A DNA stretch of 22,596 nucleotides from Verrucomicrobiota bacterium (GTDB taxonomy: Bacteria; Verrucomicrobiota; Verrucomicrobiia; Opitutales; Opitutaceae): contig JAEXPQ010000243.1 in the NCBI GenBank assembly GCA_023446735.1, positions 1-22,596 on the forward strand, written 5' to 3'. Positions 1 to 9,134 of the stretch are shown in pieces. The position numbers were made by a program, and so were the translations under genes. The first letter of the stretch is position 1. Each line of letters opens with the position of its first letter. Below the pieces are notes generated by a model. That model ran no database searches. It was not told the DNA's origin and saw only the letters and a list, made by a program, of their open reading frames with translations.

Positions 1-780
1 GGCGGGGCGGATGCCGGAGGGGTCGCGCACGACGAAGGTGTCGCCGTTGCCAATCATGCCGGCGAGGGTGTAGCCGCCGTCCCAGCGCACGGCGGCGCGG
101 CGGAGGACCTTGGCGACATCGAGCCGCTCGCTGATCTGCTCGGAGATGACCTTCCCGGGGAGCTTCTGGGTGCGCAGTTCGCGGTAGAGATCCTCGTGTT
201 CCTCATCGAGGTAGAAGCCGAGGAGCTCGAGCAGGGCCTGGGTGTCGGTGGCGAAGATCGGGTGGGCGCCCATGCCGACGAGCTGCTCGTTGAGCTCGGC
301 GGTGTTGGTCATGTTGAAGTTACCCGCGAGCATGAGGTTGCGGGTCGTCCACGGGCTCTTGCGGAAGAAGGGGTGGCAAGCGCTGATGCTGTAGCCGCCG
401 GAGGTGCCGTAGCGCAGGTGGCCGAGGTAGGCTTCGGCGCCGAAGTCGAAGTTCTTCTTCACCGTGTCGGCGAACTCCGGGTGAATGGTGCCGGCATCGA
501 TCTTGCCCTGGTATTGGCCGAGGAGGTCCTTGAAGATCTTGTCGAGCGGGTTGGCCTTGATGTTCCGCTCGCGGAACATGAACGGTAGGCCGTTGGGCAC
601 ATCGAGCTTGAGGGCGGCCACGCCGGCGCCGTCCTGCCCGCGGTTGTGCTGTTTCTCCATCATGAGGAACAGCTTGAAAAAGCCCCAGAGTGGCGTGCCG
701 TACTTTTCCTGGTAGTAGGAAAGCGGTTTGAGCAGGCGGATCAGGGTGATGCCGCACTCGTGTTTCACGGAGTCGCTCAT
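1..780 (-). CDS. purF: Amidophosphoribosyltransferase, N-terminal part (runs off the window)
   Basis: This is the first committed enzyme of de novo purine synthesis. It converts PRPP and glutamine to phosphoribosylamine in the cytoplasm. The 260 codons present cover the class II glutamine amidotransferase domain. Residues 8-11 read ECGI, so Cys9 is the presumed N-terminal nucleophile after removal of an eight-residue propeptide, as in B. subtilis PurF rather than the bare Met of E. coli. Further family motifs are EKQHNRGQDGAG (about residues 42-53), GHLRYGTSGG (about 119-128), GNFNMTN, and VRDPSGIRPA at the window edge, matching the PurF RDPxGIRP signature. The long stretch between the Cys and the NRGQDGAG motif (LLKPLSYYQEKYGTPLWGFF) is what I recall of the Bacteroidetes/Verrucomicrobia form, not the E. 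coli form. The ATG at 778-780 is supported by an AGGAG ten bases upstream. The phosphoribosyltransferase domain lies outside the window. Confidence 0.93.
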   Translation of the reverse strand, partial: MSDSVKHECGITLIRLLKPLSYYQEKYGTPLWGFFKLFLMMEKQHNRGQDGAGVAALKLDVPNGLPFMFRERNIKANPLDKIFKDLLGQYQGKIDAGTIHPEFADTVKKNFDFGAEAYLGHLRYGTSGGYSISACHPFFRKSPWTTRNLMLAGNFNMTNTAELNEQLVGMGAHPIFATDTQALLELLGFYLDEEHEDLYRELRTQKLPGKVISEQISERLDVAKVLRRAAVRWDGGYTLAGMIGNGDTFVVRDPSGIRPA

Positions 781-790
781 GGCGTGGGTG

Positions 791-795
791 CTCCT
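791..795 (-). promoter_or_regulatory. Ribosome binding site of purF
   Basis: The minus strand reads AGGAG here, ten bases before the purF ATG. It is one of the few clear Shine-Dalgarno sequences in the window and fixes the purF start. Confidence 0.6.
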
Positions 796-998
796 GGTCG
801 GAGGGGAGTGGACCTCACCGAGGGTCCGGACCGGCCGGGGTGCTGCTGCGGCCAATCGGCGCCTTCCCGAGGGAGGTTGGCGCGTTGTGCTGCGGGAGGT
901 CGTGGTCGGTGAACATCACGGCGCGAGAGACCGAGCCATGACGGGCGCGGGCGGGGAGGGGTCAAGGGAATTTCCGGCTGCGCGGCGCCGGAGCGCCG

Positions 999-1520
999 TC
1001 ACGGCAGCGCCGGTCCCTCGGGCTCGGTCGATTCCGGGGCGGCGACGGACGGAAACATCCGGCGGATTCGCGCCTGCAGGTCCGCCGGCAGCTGCTCGGT
1101 GGGAATGTTGTAGAGACGGCTGCCGCTCTTGAAGCTGACGCTCGTGCCCTGCACGGCGACCACGGTCGCGTCGCGCACGGTGGAGCGGTTGTCGAGGGTG
1201 ATCTCGGGGACGATCTCGCCGGGTTTGACGGGTTCGGCGAGTTTGGCGATGCGGGCGGCCTCGAGACGGGCGGCGCGCTCGGAGGCCGCTTGCTCGGCGT
1301 TGCGGCGGGTGGCGAGGGCTTCGGCTTGGGCGCGGGCTTGGGCCTCGGCCTCGCGGGCGGCGGCGAGCTGGATCGCTTGGGCGGCGCGCGCTTCGGTGCG
1401 GTCGGCGAGTTGCACTCGGGCGAGCTCGGCCAGCGGGGCGGTGTTGCGCTCGAGGCGCCACAGGAGAAGCGCCACAACCGCCAACAAAACGACCACCGGG
1501 ACCATCGTCGCGTTTTTCAT
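999..1520 (-). CDS. Membrane-anchored coiled-coil protein with small C-terminal domain, function unknown
   Basis: A 173-residue protein I cannot assign to a named family. From the chosen ATG it has a short N-terminus, one transmembrane helix (about residues 6-22, MVPVVVLLAVVALLLW), and a charged Ala/Glu/Arg-rich stretch (about 25-100) with coiled-coil character. A compact C-terminal part follows (about 112-155: RDATVVAVQGTSVSFKSG, then YNIPTEQLPADLQARIR). The pattern of a small beta domain followed by IPxExLPxxLQ recurs, as I recall, in anchored Verrucomicrobia proteins of unknown role. A TTG 39 bases upstream is in frame, but the ATG places the TM helix at the very N-terminus. The gene lies 51 bp downstream of the hybrid kinase and may be co-transcribed with it. 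The stretch to purF (781-998) contains no gene I can support. Confidence 0.7.
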   Translation of the reverse strand: MKNATMVPVVVLLAVVALLLWRLERNTAPLAELARVQLADRTEARAAQAIQLAAAREAEAQARAQAEALATRRNAEQAASERAARLEAARIAKLAEPVKPGEIVPEITLDNRSTVRDATVVAVQGTSVSFKSGSRLYNIPTEQLPADLQARIRRMFPSVAAPESTEPEGPALP

Positions 1521-1571
1521 CAGGGGCGGCAGCCAACCGGGCGCGTGCTGGTTTGGCAAGTGCGCGGCGGT

Positions 1572-4103
1572 CTACCGGTTCGCCGGGCCGTCGGCGGCGG
1601 GCGTGGGCGGCGTCCGTGCCGCGGTCAGCGCCGCGATCAGCTCGGCGGCGCTGAAGGGTTTCTGGAGAAAGGCCGACACACGCAGTCCGGCGAAACGTTC
1701 CAGGGCTTCCTCCGCCTCGAAGCCGCTCATGAGCACGATCGGCAGCTCCGGGCGGAGGCTGCGCAGGCGCTTGAGGGTCTCGAGTCCGTCGATCTTCGGC
1801 ATGGAGTAATCAAGCAGGACGGCGCGGATGGGACGCTGTTCGGCGCCGAGCAGTTCGACCGCTTTCAGACCATCCTCGGCGACAATGGTGCGGAATCCAT
1901 TCTTGGCCAGGAGGTCGGCTGCGACCTGGCGGATCGTCTGTTCGTCGTCGACGACGAGAATGGTCTGTTCCTCCCGCGGTGCGGGGGCGGCCGAAGTGGG
2001 CGCGGGGGTGGGGGTGCGGGCGAGTGAGGGTTGCGTTTCGGCGGGCGACGGAGGGAAGACGATGCGGAAGGTGGAGCCGCGGCCGGGTTCGCTGACAAGG
2101 CGAACGGCGCCGTGGTGGGCGCGCACGATGCCGGCGACCGCGGCCAAGCCGAGGCCGCGGCCCGTGAACTTGGTGGAGAAGAAGGGCTCGAAGATCTTCG
2201 CGTGCAGCTCGGGCCGGATGCCGGTGCCGGTGTCCTCGACTTCGAGGAAGACGTACTCGCCCTGCGGCAACTCGGGGGCGAGATAGGCGCCGCCGAGCCA
2301 GGTGGCGTCGACCGCCATCGTACCGGTCCGCACGGCGACCCGGCCGCCGGTCTCGGGCAGGGCCTCGGCGGCGTTCATCACCAGGTTCAGGAGGATCTGG
2401 CGGAGTTGCGGCAGGTCCGCGTGCACCCGGGGCAGCGCGGTGGCGCCGACGAAGGAAATCTCGGCCTTCTTCGGAACCGAGCCCTGCGCGAGGCCGAGCG
2501 TGGAGCGGACGATTTCGTTGAGGTCGACATGGCGCAGCACGAAGCGTCCCTTGCCGGAGTAGGCGAGCATCTGGCGGCAGAGGTCGGCGGCGCGTTCGGC
2601 GGAGGTCTCGATCCGCCGCAGTCCCTCGACCATCGGTGAGCCCTCGGGCAGCTGGAGGCGGAGGAGGCTGGCGTTGCCGAGCACGCCGGTGAGCAGGTTG
2701 TTGAAATCGTGCGCGATGCCGCCGGCGAGGATGCCGAGGCTCTCGAGTTTCTGGGTTTCGAGCAGCTTGCGTTGGAGCTGGACCTGTTCGTCCTCCGAGC
2801 GCTTGCGGTCGGTGAAATCGAAGAGGGTGCCCAGCAGGACGGTCGGCTGTTGCCGGGCGTTGCGCAGGACGGAGCAGGCGGTGGTCACATGGCGGATCTG
2901 ACCGTCGGGGCGGACGATGCGGACTTCGCAGGTTGCGCGTTCATCGGACCGGCGCACCTCGGCGAACATGGACTCGGCGTGCGCGCGGTCGTCCGGGTGC
3001 ACCCGCTCCAGGAACGACTGCACCGCCGGGAGGAATCGGGCGCGGGTCTCGCCGAGGATGCGCAGCCCGCCCTCGGAGAGCTGGAAGGTGTTGCGGCGCA
3101 GATCCCAGACCCACACGCCGAGATTCCCGATGCGTTGCGCTTCCGAGAGCTGCCATTCGCGCTGGCGCAGCCGGGCGAGCGCCTGCTCGCGTTGGACGTT
3201 GAAGGCGGCCAAGCCGAGGGAGGTCAACGCGACGACGACCACGTAGACGAGGAGATTCCCGTAGCCGAGATGCACCGACGCGTGGGCGAACGGTCCGGTG
3301 CCCGCGGCGGTGCCCCACACGGCGAGGCTGCTGAGGAGCAGCAGTGACAACGCCGCCCCGCCGATGGCGAAGCGCCAGGCGGTCCAGACGAGAAGCGGGA
3401 AGGGGAGCACGAGCAGGCCCGGGTGATCGAGCCCGAGCCGGCGCCCCCACACGAACACCGTGCCGCCCACCGCGAACAGCAGGACCAGCAGGCCCACCAG
3501 TTCGCGCAGCATCGCCGCCGGGCGGGTCCGTACGATCACCTGATGCGCCGCGATCAGCATCGGCCCGACGATCAGGCCGCCGGCGAAGTTGCCCCCCCAC
3601 CACGTGAGCGCGGCGGCGAGGTATTGGTCCGCCTGGACGTTGCCGGAGAGCCAGGAGGCGCCGGAGCCCAGGAGGGCCGAGAGCGGGGCTCCGACCGTGC
3701 CGAGGAGAAGGAGGAAGCCGACGACGTGGCGCGGGTGCTCGAAATCGTCGCGGAACTCGAAGAGGCGGCGCAGCAGCGCGACGGTGACGACCGGCTCGAG
3801 GGTGTTCCCGGTCGCCATCGCCAGCGCCGCCCAGGGGGCGGCTCCGGCCGAGATCGCCGCCGCCAACGCCCCGCAGGCCACGCCCGGCCACAGGCGCAGC
3901 CCGCCGATAATCAACGCCCCCAGCGCCAGACCGGAGGGCGGCCAGACCGGGGAGATGTTCGCCGTGATCGTGGCGAAACTCAGGCCGAGCCGCGCGAGGG
4001 CGAAGTACGCCAGCCCGACCAGGCCGATGCGCACGCCCAAGGGCCATTCGCGGGATCCGGGGACGGAGTCGGCGGGGGCGGCGATGGACATGGGGCGCAC
4101 CAT
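1572..4103 (-). CDS. MASE1-PAS hybrid sensor histidine kinase with C-terminal receiver
   Basis: An 843-residue inner-membrane hybrid kinase. Residues about 18-310 form a multi-helix MASE1-type sensor (ISPVWPPSGLALGALIIGG near the start is typical). A PAS_3-type domain follows at about 320-440 (RVHPDDR and FDFTDRKRSEDE). The DHp domain has the H-box GGIAHDFNN with phospho-acceptor His465. The ATPase domain has NLVMNAAEAL (N box), EDTGTG (G1), FEPFFSTK (F box) and GRGLGLAAV (G2). After a Pro/Ala-rich linker comes a receiver (LVVDDE, phospho-acceptor Asp765 in LLDYSMP, Lys815 in LQKPF). No output domain is present, so phosphate is presumably passed to a separate protein or the receiver self-regulates. 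The start could also be the ATG four codons in, at 4091; neither has a clear Shine-Dalgarno. No dedicated partner lies next to it. MASE1 ligands are mostly unknown. Confidence 0.92.
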   Translation of the reverse strand: MVRPMSIAAPADSVPGSREWPLGVRIGLVGLAYFALARLGLSFATITANISPVWPPSGLALGALIIGGLRLWPGVACGALAAAISAGAAPWAALAMATGNTLEPVVTVALLRRLFEFRDDFEHPRHVVGFLLLLGTVGAPLSALLGSGASWLSGNVQADQYLAAALTWWGGNFAGGLIVGPMLIAAHQVIVRTRPAAMLRELVGLLVLLFAVGGTVFVWGRRLGLDHPGLLVLPFPLLVWTAWRFAIGGAALSLLLLSSLAVWGTAAGTGPFAHASVHLGYGNLLVYVVVVALTSLGLAAFNVQREQALARLRQREWQLSEAQRIGNLGVWVWDLRRNTFQLSEGGLRILGETRARFLPAVQSFLERVHPDDRAHAESMFAEVRRSDERATCEVRIVRPDGQIRHVTTACSVLRNARQQPTVLLGTLFDFTDRKRSEDEQVQLQRKLLETQKLESLGILAGGIAHDFNNLLTGVLGNASLLRLQLPEGSPMVEGLRRIETSAERAADLCRQMLAYSGKGRFVLRHVDLNEIVRSTLGLAQGSVPKKAEISFVGATALPRVHADLPQLRQILLNLVMNAAEALPETGGRVAVRTGTMAVDATWLGGAYLAPELPQGEYVFLEVEDTGTGIRPELHAKIFEPFFSTKFTGRGLGLAAVAGIVRAHHGAVRLVSEPGRGSTFRIVFPPSPAETQPSLARTPTPAPTSAAPAPREEQTILVVDDEQTIRQVAADLLAKNGFRTIVAEDGLKAVELLGAEQRPIRAVLLDYSMPKIDGLETLKRLRSLRPELPIVLMSGFEAEEALERFAGLRVSAFLQKPFSAAELIAALTAARTPPTPAADGPANR

Positions 4104-4172
4104 GGGCCGAGCGCCCGGGAAATCAAAACCGGAAAAGGCCGCCGGTCGGCGGCGGCCCGGCGCGGGAAATTC

Positions 4173-4200
4173 TGGACACGTCGCGATCGGTCCTTATGCG
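4173..4200 (+). promoter_or_regulatory. Possible sigma-70-like promoter for the ABC transporter genes
   Basis: TGGACA (4173-4178), a 16-bp spacer and TATGCG (4195-4200) sit in the divergent intergenic region, 71 bp before the ABC ATPase start. The -35 match is good and the -10 match is poor. A small hairpin (TCCCG, 4-base loop, CGGGA, 4210-4223) lies just downstream and would be in the 5' leader. Confidence 0.25.
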
Positions 4201-4271
4201 AAGACCTCCTCCCGTTGGCGGGAACCTTTCTCCGCCACTCGTGTTCATGCAGCGCATCCCCTCCTTTCGCC

Positions 4272-5012
<741 letters not shown>

Positions 5013-5025
5013 GCCACCGACAACC

Positions 5026-5046
5026 GTCCACTGACCACTGTCCACT
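5026..5046 (+). repeat. Heptanucleotide tandem repeat (three copies) in the ABC ATPase-permease gap
   Basis: Three consecutive 7-mers read GTCCACT, GACCACT, GTCCACT, followed by GG. They fill the spot where a ribosome binding site for the permease would be expected, 8 bp before its ATG. No Shine-Dalgarno is seen. The array resembles the short tandemly repeated repetitive (STRR) heptamers known from cyanobacteria and some other high-copy repeat families. Confidence 0.6.
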
Positions 5047-5054
5047 GGTTCTCC

Positions 5055-7667
5055 ATGATCACCGCGATCTTCAAACGCGAATTCGCCGGCTACTTCCGCA
5101 CCCCGCTGGCGTACGTCATCCTCGCCGTCTTCCTCGTGCTCGCGAGCGCCTGCTGCTTCTTCATCGGGCGCTTTTTCGACACCAACACCGCCTCGCTCGA
5201 GCCGTTCTTCAACTTCCTGCCCTGGCTCTTCCTCTTCCTTGTGCCTGCCGTCGGTATGCGCCTCTGGGCGGAGGAACGCCGCGGCGGCACGATGGAGCTA
5301 CTCTTCACCCTGCCGCTCACGCCGGTGCAGGCCGTGCTCGGCAAGTTCCTCGCCGGGTGGCTCTTCCTCGCCGTCGCCCTGCTGCTGACCTTCCCGCTCG
5401 CGTTCACCGCGGCGTATCTTGGTTCGCCCGACTGGGGGGTGATCGTCGGCAGCTACGCCGGCGGTATCCTGCTCGCGGGTGCGTGTCTGGCGATCGCCTC
5501 GCTCATGTCGGCGCTGACCAAGAACCAGGTCATCGCCTTCGTCCTCGGCTTCGCGGTCTGCCTGGGCTTCGTGCTCGTCGGCTTCAGCCTGCTCTCGGAC
5601 CTGCTCAACGGCTGGGGCCTGCCGGTCGCATTCGTCGACGCTGTCGCGAACTTCGGCTTCATCCCGCACTACGAGTCCGTCGTGCGCGGCCTGATCGATC
5701 TGCGCAGCGTTGTGTATTTCCTCTCGTTGATCGGCTTCGCGCTCTTCCTCAACGTCGTCGCCCTCGAGCGCCGCTCCGGCCTCAAGAGCGTGACGGTTCT
5801 GCTCCTCGTCGCCGGACTGGTGCTGGTCAACTACCTCGCCTCGGCCGCGCGCGTGCGGGTCGACCTCACCGCCGAGAAGACCTACACCCTCTCGCCGGGC
5901 ACGCGCAGCCTGCTGGCCAAGGTCGAGGAGCCGATCTCGCTCCACTTCTATTTCAGCCGCTCGCTCAAGAACCTGCCGGTGCGTTTCAAGAACTACGCCA
6001 CCCGCGTCGAGGAGCTGCTCCGCCAGTACGCCGCGGCCTCGGGCGGGAAGATCAAGCTCGTCGTCACCGATCCGAAGCCCGACACGCCCGAGGAGGAGGC
6101 CGCCACGCGCGCCCGCGTCGCCGGCCAGCCGCTGGGCGACGGCACCAAGCTCTTCTTCGGCCTCGTCGCCACCCAGGCCGACCAGGAGAAGGCAATCGAG
6201 TTCTTCACGCCCAACCGTGAGCCGTTCCTCGAATACGACCTCTCCAAGCTCATCCACTCCGTGCAGCTCATGACCAAGCCGAAGCTCGGCCTGCTCACCA
6301 GCCTCCCGCTGCGCGCCCCGGCGTTCAGCATGCCCGGCATGCCGCGGCAACAGCAGCAGCAAAGCCAGGTCGTCGCCGAGGACTGGGAACAGAGCTACGA
6401 GATCGTCGAGATCCAGGCCTCCGCCACCGAGCTGCCCGCCGGGCTCGACGCCCTCGCGGTCGTCCACCCGCAGGGCGTCTCCGAGCAGCTGCTCTTCGCG
6501 ATCGACCAGTTCGTCCTCGCGGGCAAGCCGCTCTTCCTCGCGGTCGACCCCTCCTCGCGCCATTTCGCGCAGCAGGGCCGGCAGATGCAGATGTATGGCG
6601 GCCAGGCGCAGAACGTCGCCTCCGACCTCCCCCGCCTGCTCGCCGCCTGGGGCGTGGGCTACGACACCAAGAAGGTCGTCGGCGACCTCGAGAACGCCTC
6701 GATGGTCCAGACCCAGGACGGCACCGCCAGCTTCCCCGCCTGGCTCACGCTGCGCGCGGAGAGCTTCAACAAGGACTTCATCCCCGCCAACGCCGTCAAC
6801 GCCATGATCCTCGTCGAGAGCGGCGCGCTCGCCCTCAACCCGCCCGCCGGTCTCGAGGCGGTGCCGGTGATCGAGACCGGCAAGCGCAGCGGCGAGCTCG
6901 ACGCATTCCTCATGCAGTTCGGCGGCGCCGCCGACATCGCCAAGCAGGTGAAGCCCGACGGCAAGAAGCGCGTGCTCGCCGCGATGCTGCGCGGCACCTT
7001 CAAGACCGCGTTCCCCGAAGGCGCGCCGAAACCCGCCGAGCCTGCGAAGGCTGACGAGAAGCCGACCGCGCCCAAGCCGGCCCCGGTCGACGCGCTCAAG
7101 GAGTCCAAGCAGCCCGGCGCCGTCTTCCTCGTCGCCGACACCGACTGGCTGCTCGACGCCTACAGCGTGCGCCGCATGCCGTTCCTCGGCGTCGACGCGA
7201 TCCAGCCGCTCAACGACAACCTCGCCTTCGGCACCAACGTCGTCGACTTCCTCGCCGGCAGCCGCGACCTCATCGGCCTCCGCGGCAAGGGCACCTCGCA
7301 GCGTCCGTTCGAGGTCATCCGCCAGATGGAGCTTGTCGCCCAGGCCGAGTACCAGGATCGCCTCGACGAGCTCGAGGGCCGGCTCCAGGCCGTGCAGCAG
7401 CGCCTCTCGCAGCTGCTCCAGAACCAGAAGGACCAGACGCGCCTCGTCGCCACGCCCGAGATGCAGGCCGAGATCGCGCAGTTCCGCGCCCAGGAGGCCA
7501 CGATGCGCTCCGAGCGCCGCGCGATCCGCCAGTCGCTGCGCGAGGGCATCGAGCGTCTCCAGAACACCCTGATCGCGCTCAACCTCCTCGCCGTCCCCGG
7601 CCTGGTCGCCGTCGGCGGCGTGTGGTTCTTCCAGCGCCGCACCAAGCGCCAGCGCGCCGCCGCCTGA
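5055..7667 (+). CDS. ABC-2 permease fused to GldG-like auxiliary protein
   Basis: An 870-residue inner-membrane protein in which two usually separate gliding-type subunits are joined. Residues about 1-245 are an ABC-2 permease with six hydrophobic helices (start MITAIFKREFAGYFRTPLAY; the WAEERRGGTMELLFTLPLT segment is typical). A further helix (about 247-265) leads into the GldG-like part: the DLTAEKTYTLSPGTRSLL motif (DUF7088-type) and then the ABC_transp_aux-like domain. A Gln run (RQQQQQSQ, about residue 434) and a Lys/Pro/Ala-rich linker (about 655-680) interrupt it. A coiled coil (about 760-835) and a last TM helix (about 838-862) end the protein. In Flavobacterium, GldF and GldG work with GldA in gliding/type IX-associated functions. 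No other gld genes are visible here, so the role is probably export or envelope assembly. ATG 5055 lacks a Shine-Dalgarno. Confidence 0.88.
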   Translation: MITAIFKREFAGYFRTPLAYVILAVFLVLASACCFFIGRFFDTNTASLEPFFNFLPWLFLFLVPAVGMRLWAEERRGGTMELLFTLPLTPVQAVLGKFLAGWLFLAVALLLTFPLAFTAAYLGSPDWGVIVGSYAGGILLAGACLAIASLMSALTKNQVIAFVLGFAVCLGFVLVGFSLLSDLLNGWGLPVAFVDAVANFGFIPHYESVVRGLIDLRSVVYFLSLIGFALFLNVVALERRSGLKSVTVLLLVAGLVLVNYLASAARVRVDLTAEKTYTLSPGTRSLLAKVEEPISLHFYFSRSLKNLPVRFKNYATRVEELLRQYAAASGGKIKLVVTDPKPDTPEEEAATRARVAGQPLGDGTKLFFGLVATQADQEKAIEFFTPNREPFLEYDLSKLIHSVQLMTKPKLGLLTSLPLRAPAFSMPGMPRQQQQQSQVVAEDWEQSYEIVEIQASATELPAGLDALAVVHPQGVSEQLLFAIDQFVLAGKPLFLAVDPSSRHFAQQGRQMQMYGGQAQNVASDLPRLLAAWGVGYDTKKVVGDLENASMVQTQDGTASFPAWLTLRAESFNKDFIPANAVNAMILVESGALALNPPAGLEAVPVIETGKRSGELDAFLMQFGGAADIAKQVKPDGKKRVLAAMLRGTFKTAFPEGAPKPAEPAKADEKPTAPKPAPVDALKESKQPGAVFLVADTDWLLDAYSVRRMPFLGVDAIQPLNDNLAFGTNVVDFLAGSRDLIGLRGKGTSQRPFEVIRQMELVAQAEYQDRLDELEGRLQAVQQRLSQLLQNQKDQTRLVATPEMQAEIAQFRAQEATMRSERRAIRQSLREGIERLQNTLIALNLLAVPGLVAVGGVWFFQRRTKRQRAAA

Positions 7668-7708
7668 ACGCCGCCCTGAAACAAACCACGTTCTCCGCGC
7701 CCTCCGCC

Positions 7709-8905
7709 ATGAAACTCAAGCCCCTCGCCCTCGTCGTCGCCCTTCTCGCGCTCGCCGCCGGAATCGTCTTCTGGCGCAGCCACCGGCCGGTGGCTGATCC
7801 CTCGGCCGATCCGCGCGTGGGCCAGCCCCTCGTCGCGGTCGAAACCCTCGGCCGGATCCGCGGCCTCCAGCTCGTCGCGGGCGGCCAGTCGGTCACGCTC
7901 GCCGCCGCCAAGGACGGCCAGCTCTGGACCGTCGCCGACTACCACTCGCTCCCGGCCGACTTCGGCAAGCTCGTCACCCTCGTCGAGGCGTTGCGCTCTG
8001 CCAAGGTCGGCCGTTTCGTCACCGCGCAGCCCGACCGCCTCGAGCGCCTCGGCTTTGCGGGCGACCGTATCGAACTGCGCGATGCCGACGCCAAGGCGCT
8101 GCTCACGCTCCACCTCGGCAAGAACGCCGACAGCGGCGGCCGTTTCGTGCGTCTCGACGACGAGAAGAAGGCCTACCTCGTCGACCTCGAGGCCTGGCTC
8201 GACGGTGTCGCCAAGAACTGGGCTCGCAGCCAGCTGCTCGACCTCAAGTCCGACGCCGTGGCCGCGCTCGAATTCCGGTTCGCCGACGGCGCGACCCTCG
8301 CCGCGAAGCGCAACGCCGAGGGCAACGCCTGGACCGCCGAGGGCCTGCCCGAGGGCAAAGAGCTCAAGGGCTCGACCCTCGACTCGCTCGTCACCCAGCT
8401 CGGCACGCTCCGTTTCAGCGAGACGACCGAGACCGGCGCCCCCGATGCGGTGGCCGCCCGCGAGCACGCGCAGACGGTGGTCGTCACGCTCAAGGACGGC
8501 ACCGCCTACACCGTCGCCCTCGGCCGCCGGCCCGCGCCGCCGGCGCCTCCTGCTCCCGCGACCGAGACGAAGGCCGGTGCGGTTTCCGCCACCACTCCGC
8601 CTGTCACGATCGGGCCGGATGGCCAGCCGCAGGTCGTCGAAATGCCGAAGGAGGCGAGCCCGCCCGTGCCGGCCGACACTCCGCCCGCGCCTGCGCCGCA
8701 GCCCGGCCCGGTGTACGCCTTCATCTCCGCCAACCGCGAGACGGAGCCGATCAACGCCCTCATGCAGAAACGCGCGTTCCAGGTCGGCGAGTGGATCCTC
8801 AACTCGCTCCCCGCCAATCGCGACGCGCTCCTGCAGGACAAGCCCGCGCCTGCTCCGGTGCCGCCGCCGGCCTCGACGCCGACCGTTCCGCCTCCGGCGG
8901 AGTAG
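7709..8905 (+). CDS. DUF4340 domain-containing membrane-anchored protein
   Basis: A 398-residue protein with an N-terminal signal-anchor helix (about residues 4-21, LALVVALLALAAGIVFW) and a periplasmic body. The body has the repeated short beta-type units of DUF4340 (for example GRFVRLDDEKKAYLVD and the following AKNWARSQLLDL segment, about residues 145-178). A Pro/Ala-rich insertion (about 273-340) splits the last unit from the conserved end (VYAFISANRETEPINALMQKRAFQVGEWILNSL), and the C-terminus is again Pro-rich. It starts 41 bp after the permease fusion. GldG-like proteins and DUF4340 proteins commonly neighbour each other, which supports a shared complex. Its biochemical function is not known. 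The start was chosen because it puts the hydrophobic anchor at the N-terminus; frames upstream overlap the permease gene. Confidence 0.88.
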   Translation: MKLKPLALVVALLALAAGIVFWRSHRPVADPSADPRVGQPLVAVETLGRIRGLQLVAGGQSVTLAAAKDGQLWTVADYHSLPADFGKLVTLVEALRSAKVGRFVTAQPDRLERLGFAGDRIELRDADAKALLTLHLGKNADSGGRFVRLDDEKKAYLVDLEAWLDGVAKNWARSQLLDLKSDAVAALEFRFADGATLAAKRNAEGNAWTAEGLPEGKELKGSTLDSLVTQLGTLRFSETTETGAPDAVAAREHAQTVVVTLKDGTAYTVALGRRPAPPAPPAPATETKAGAVSATTPPVTIGPDGQPQVVEMPKEASPPVPADTPPAPAPQPGPVYAFISANRETEPINALMQKRAFQVGEWILNSLPANRDALLQDKPAPAPVPPPASTPTVPPPAE

Positions 8906-8919
8906 GGCATGTTTTCCTG

Positions 8920-9079
8920 CGCGGTATCACTGTGGACACCGACTTGCGCCTGTGCTCGTTTTTCGGACTCACCCCCTGGCTGTTGGCTGCGCGTGCAGCT
9001 CGCCTACGATCTGCGCGCCACCCTCCATGCAATCGGCCCGAAGATCAAAGCCGAGATCCAGCCGCTGCAGGCCACATGA
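8920..9079 (+). pseudogene. higA: Relic of a HigA-type antitoxin (truncated, frameshifted)
   Basis: Positions 8920-8976 translate to RGITVDTDLRLCSFFGLTP, the end of the XRE-type helix-turn-helix of HigA/VapI antitoxins (family pattern RAITADTDLRLCRFFGLS..YWLR). The match then continues in another frame as GCWLRVQLAYDLRA and on through IGPKIKAEIQPLQAT to a TGA at 9077-9079. Dropping one C from the five-C run at 8972-8976 restores one continuous frame. The N-terminal half of the antitoxin and any HigB toxin gene are missing: the match begins 15 bp after the stop of the DUF4340 gene. This is the 3' remnant of a lost toxin-antitoxin module. The frameshift could be real or a homopolymer sequencing error, but the 5' truncation is real either way. 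Confidence 0.7.
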
Positions 9080-9134
9080 GGTGCCACGTGGTGGATCGCC
9101 GAAATTCTTGGGTTGAGCGAGGCATTGCTGATTC

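Noticed and set aside
781..998. A possible terminator or promoter between the anchored protein and purF
   Set aside because: A GGTCCGGACC palindrome (823-832), a GGCGC/GCGCC hairpin and a minus-strand TTGACC are visible, but there is no T-tract and no -10 partner, so none is called.
3423..4271. Upstream extension of the ABC ATPase frame (about 280 more residues)
   Set aside because: The extension is antisense to the MASE1 sensor coding region and has no family similarity; the ATPase fold begins at ATG 4272.
5298..6563. A 421-codon minus-strand frame within the permease-GldG fusion
   Set aside because: Low-complexity Glu/Arg/Gly-rich product antisense to a gene with clear TM and domain structure.
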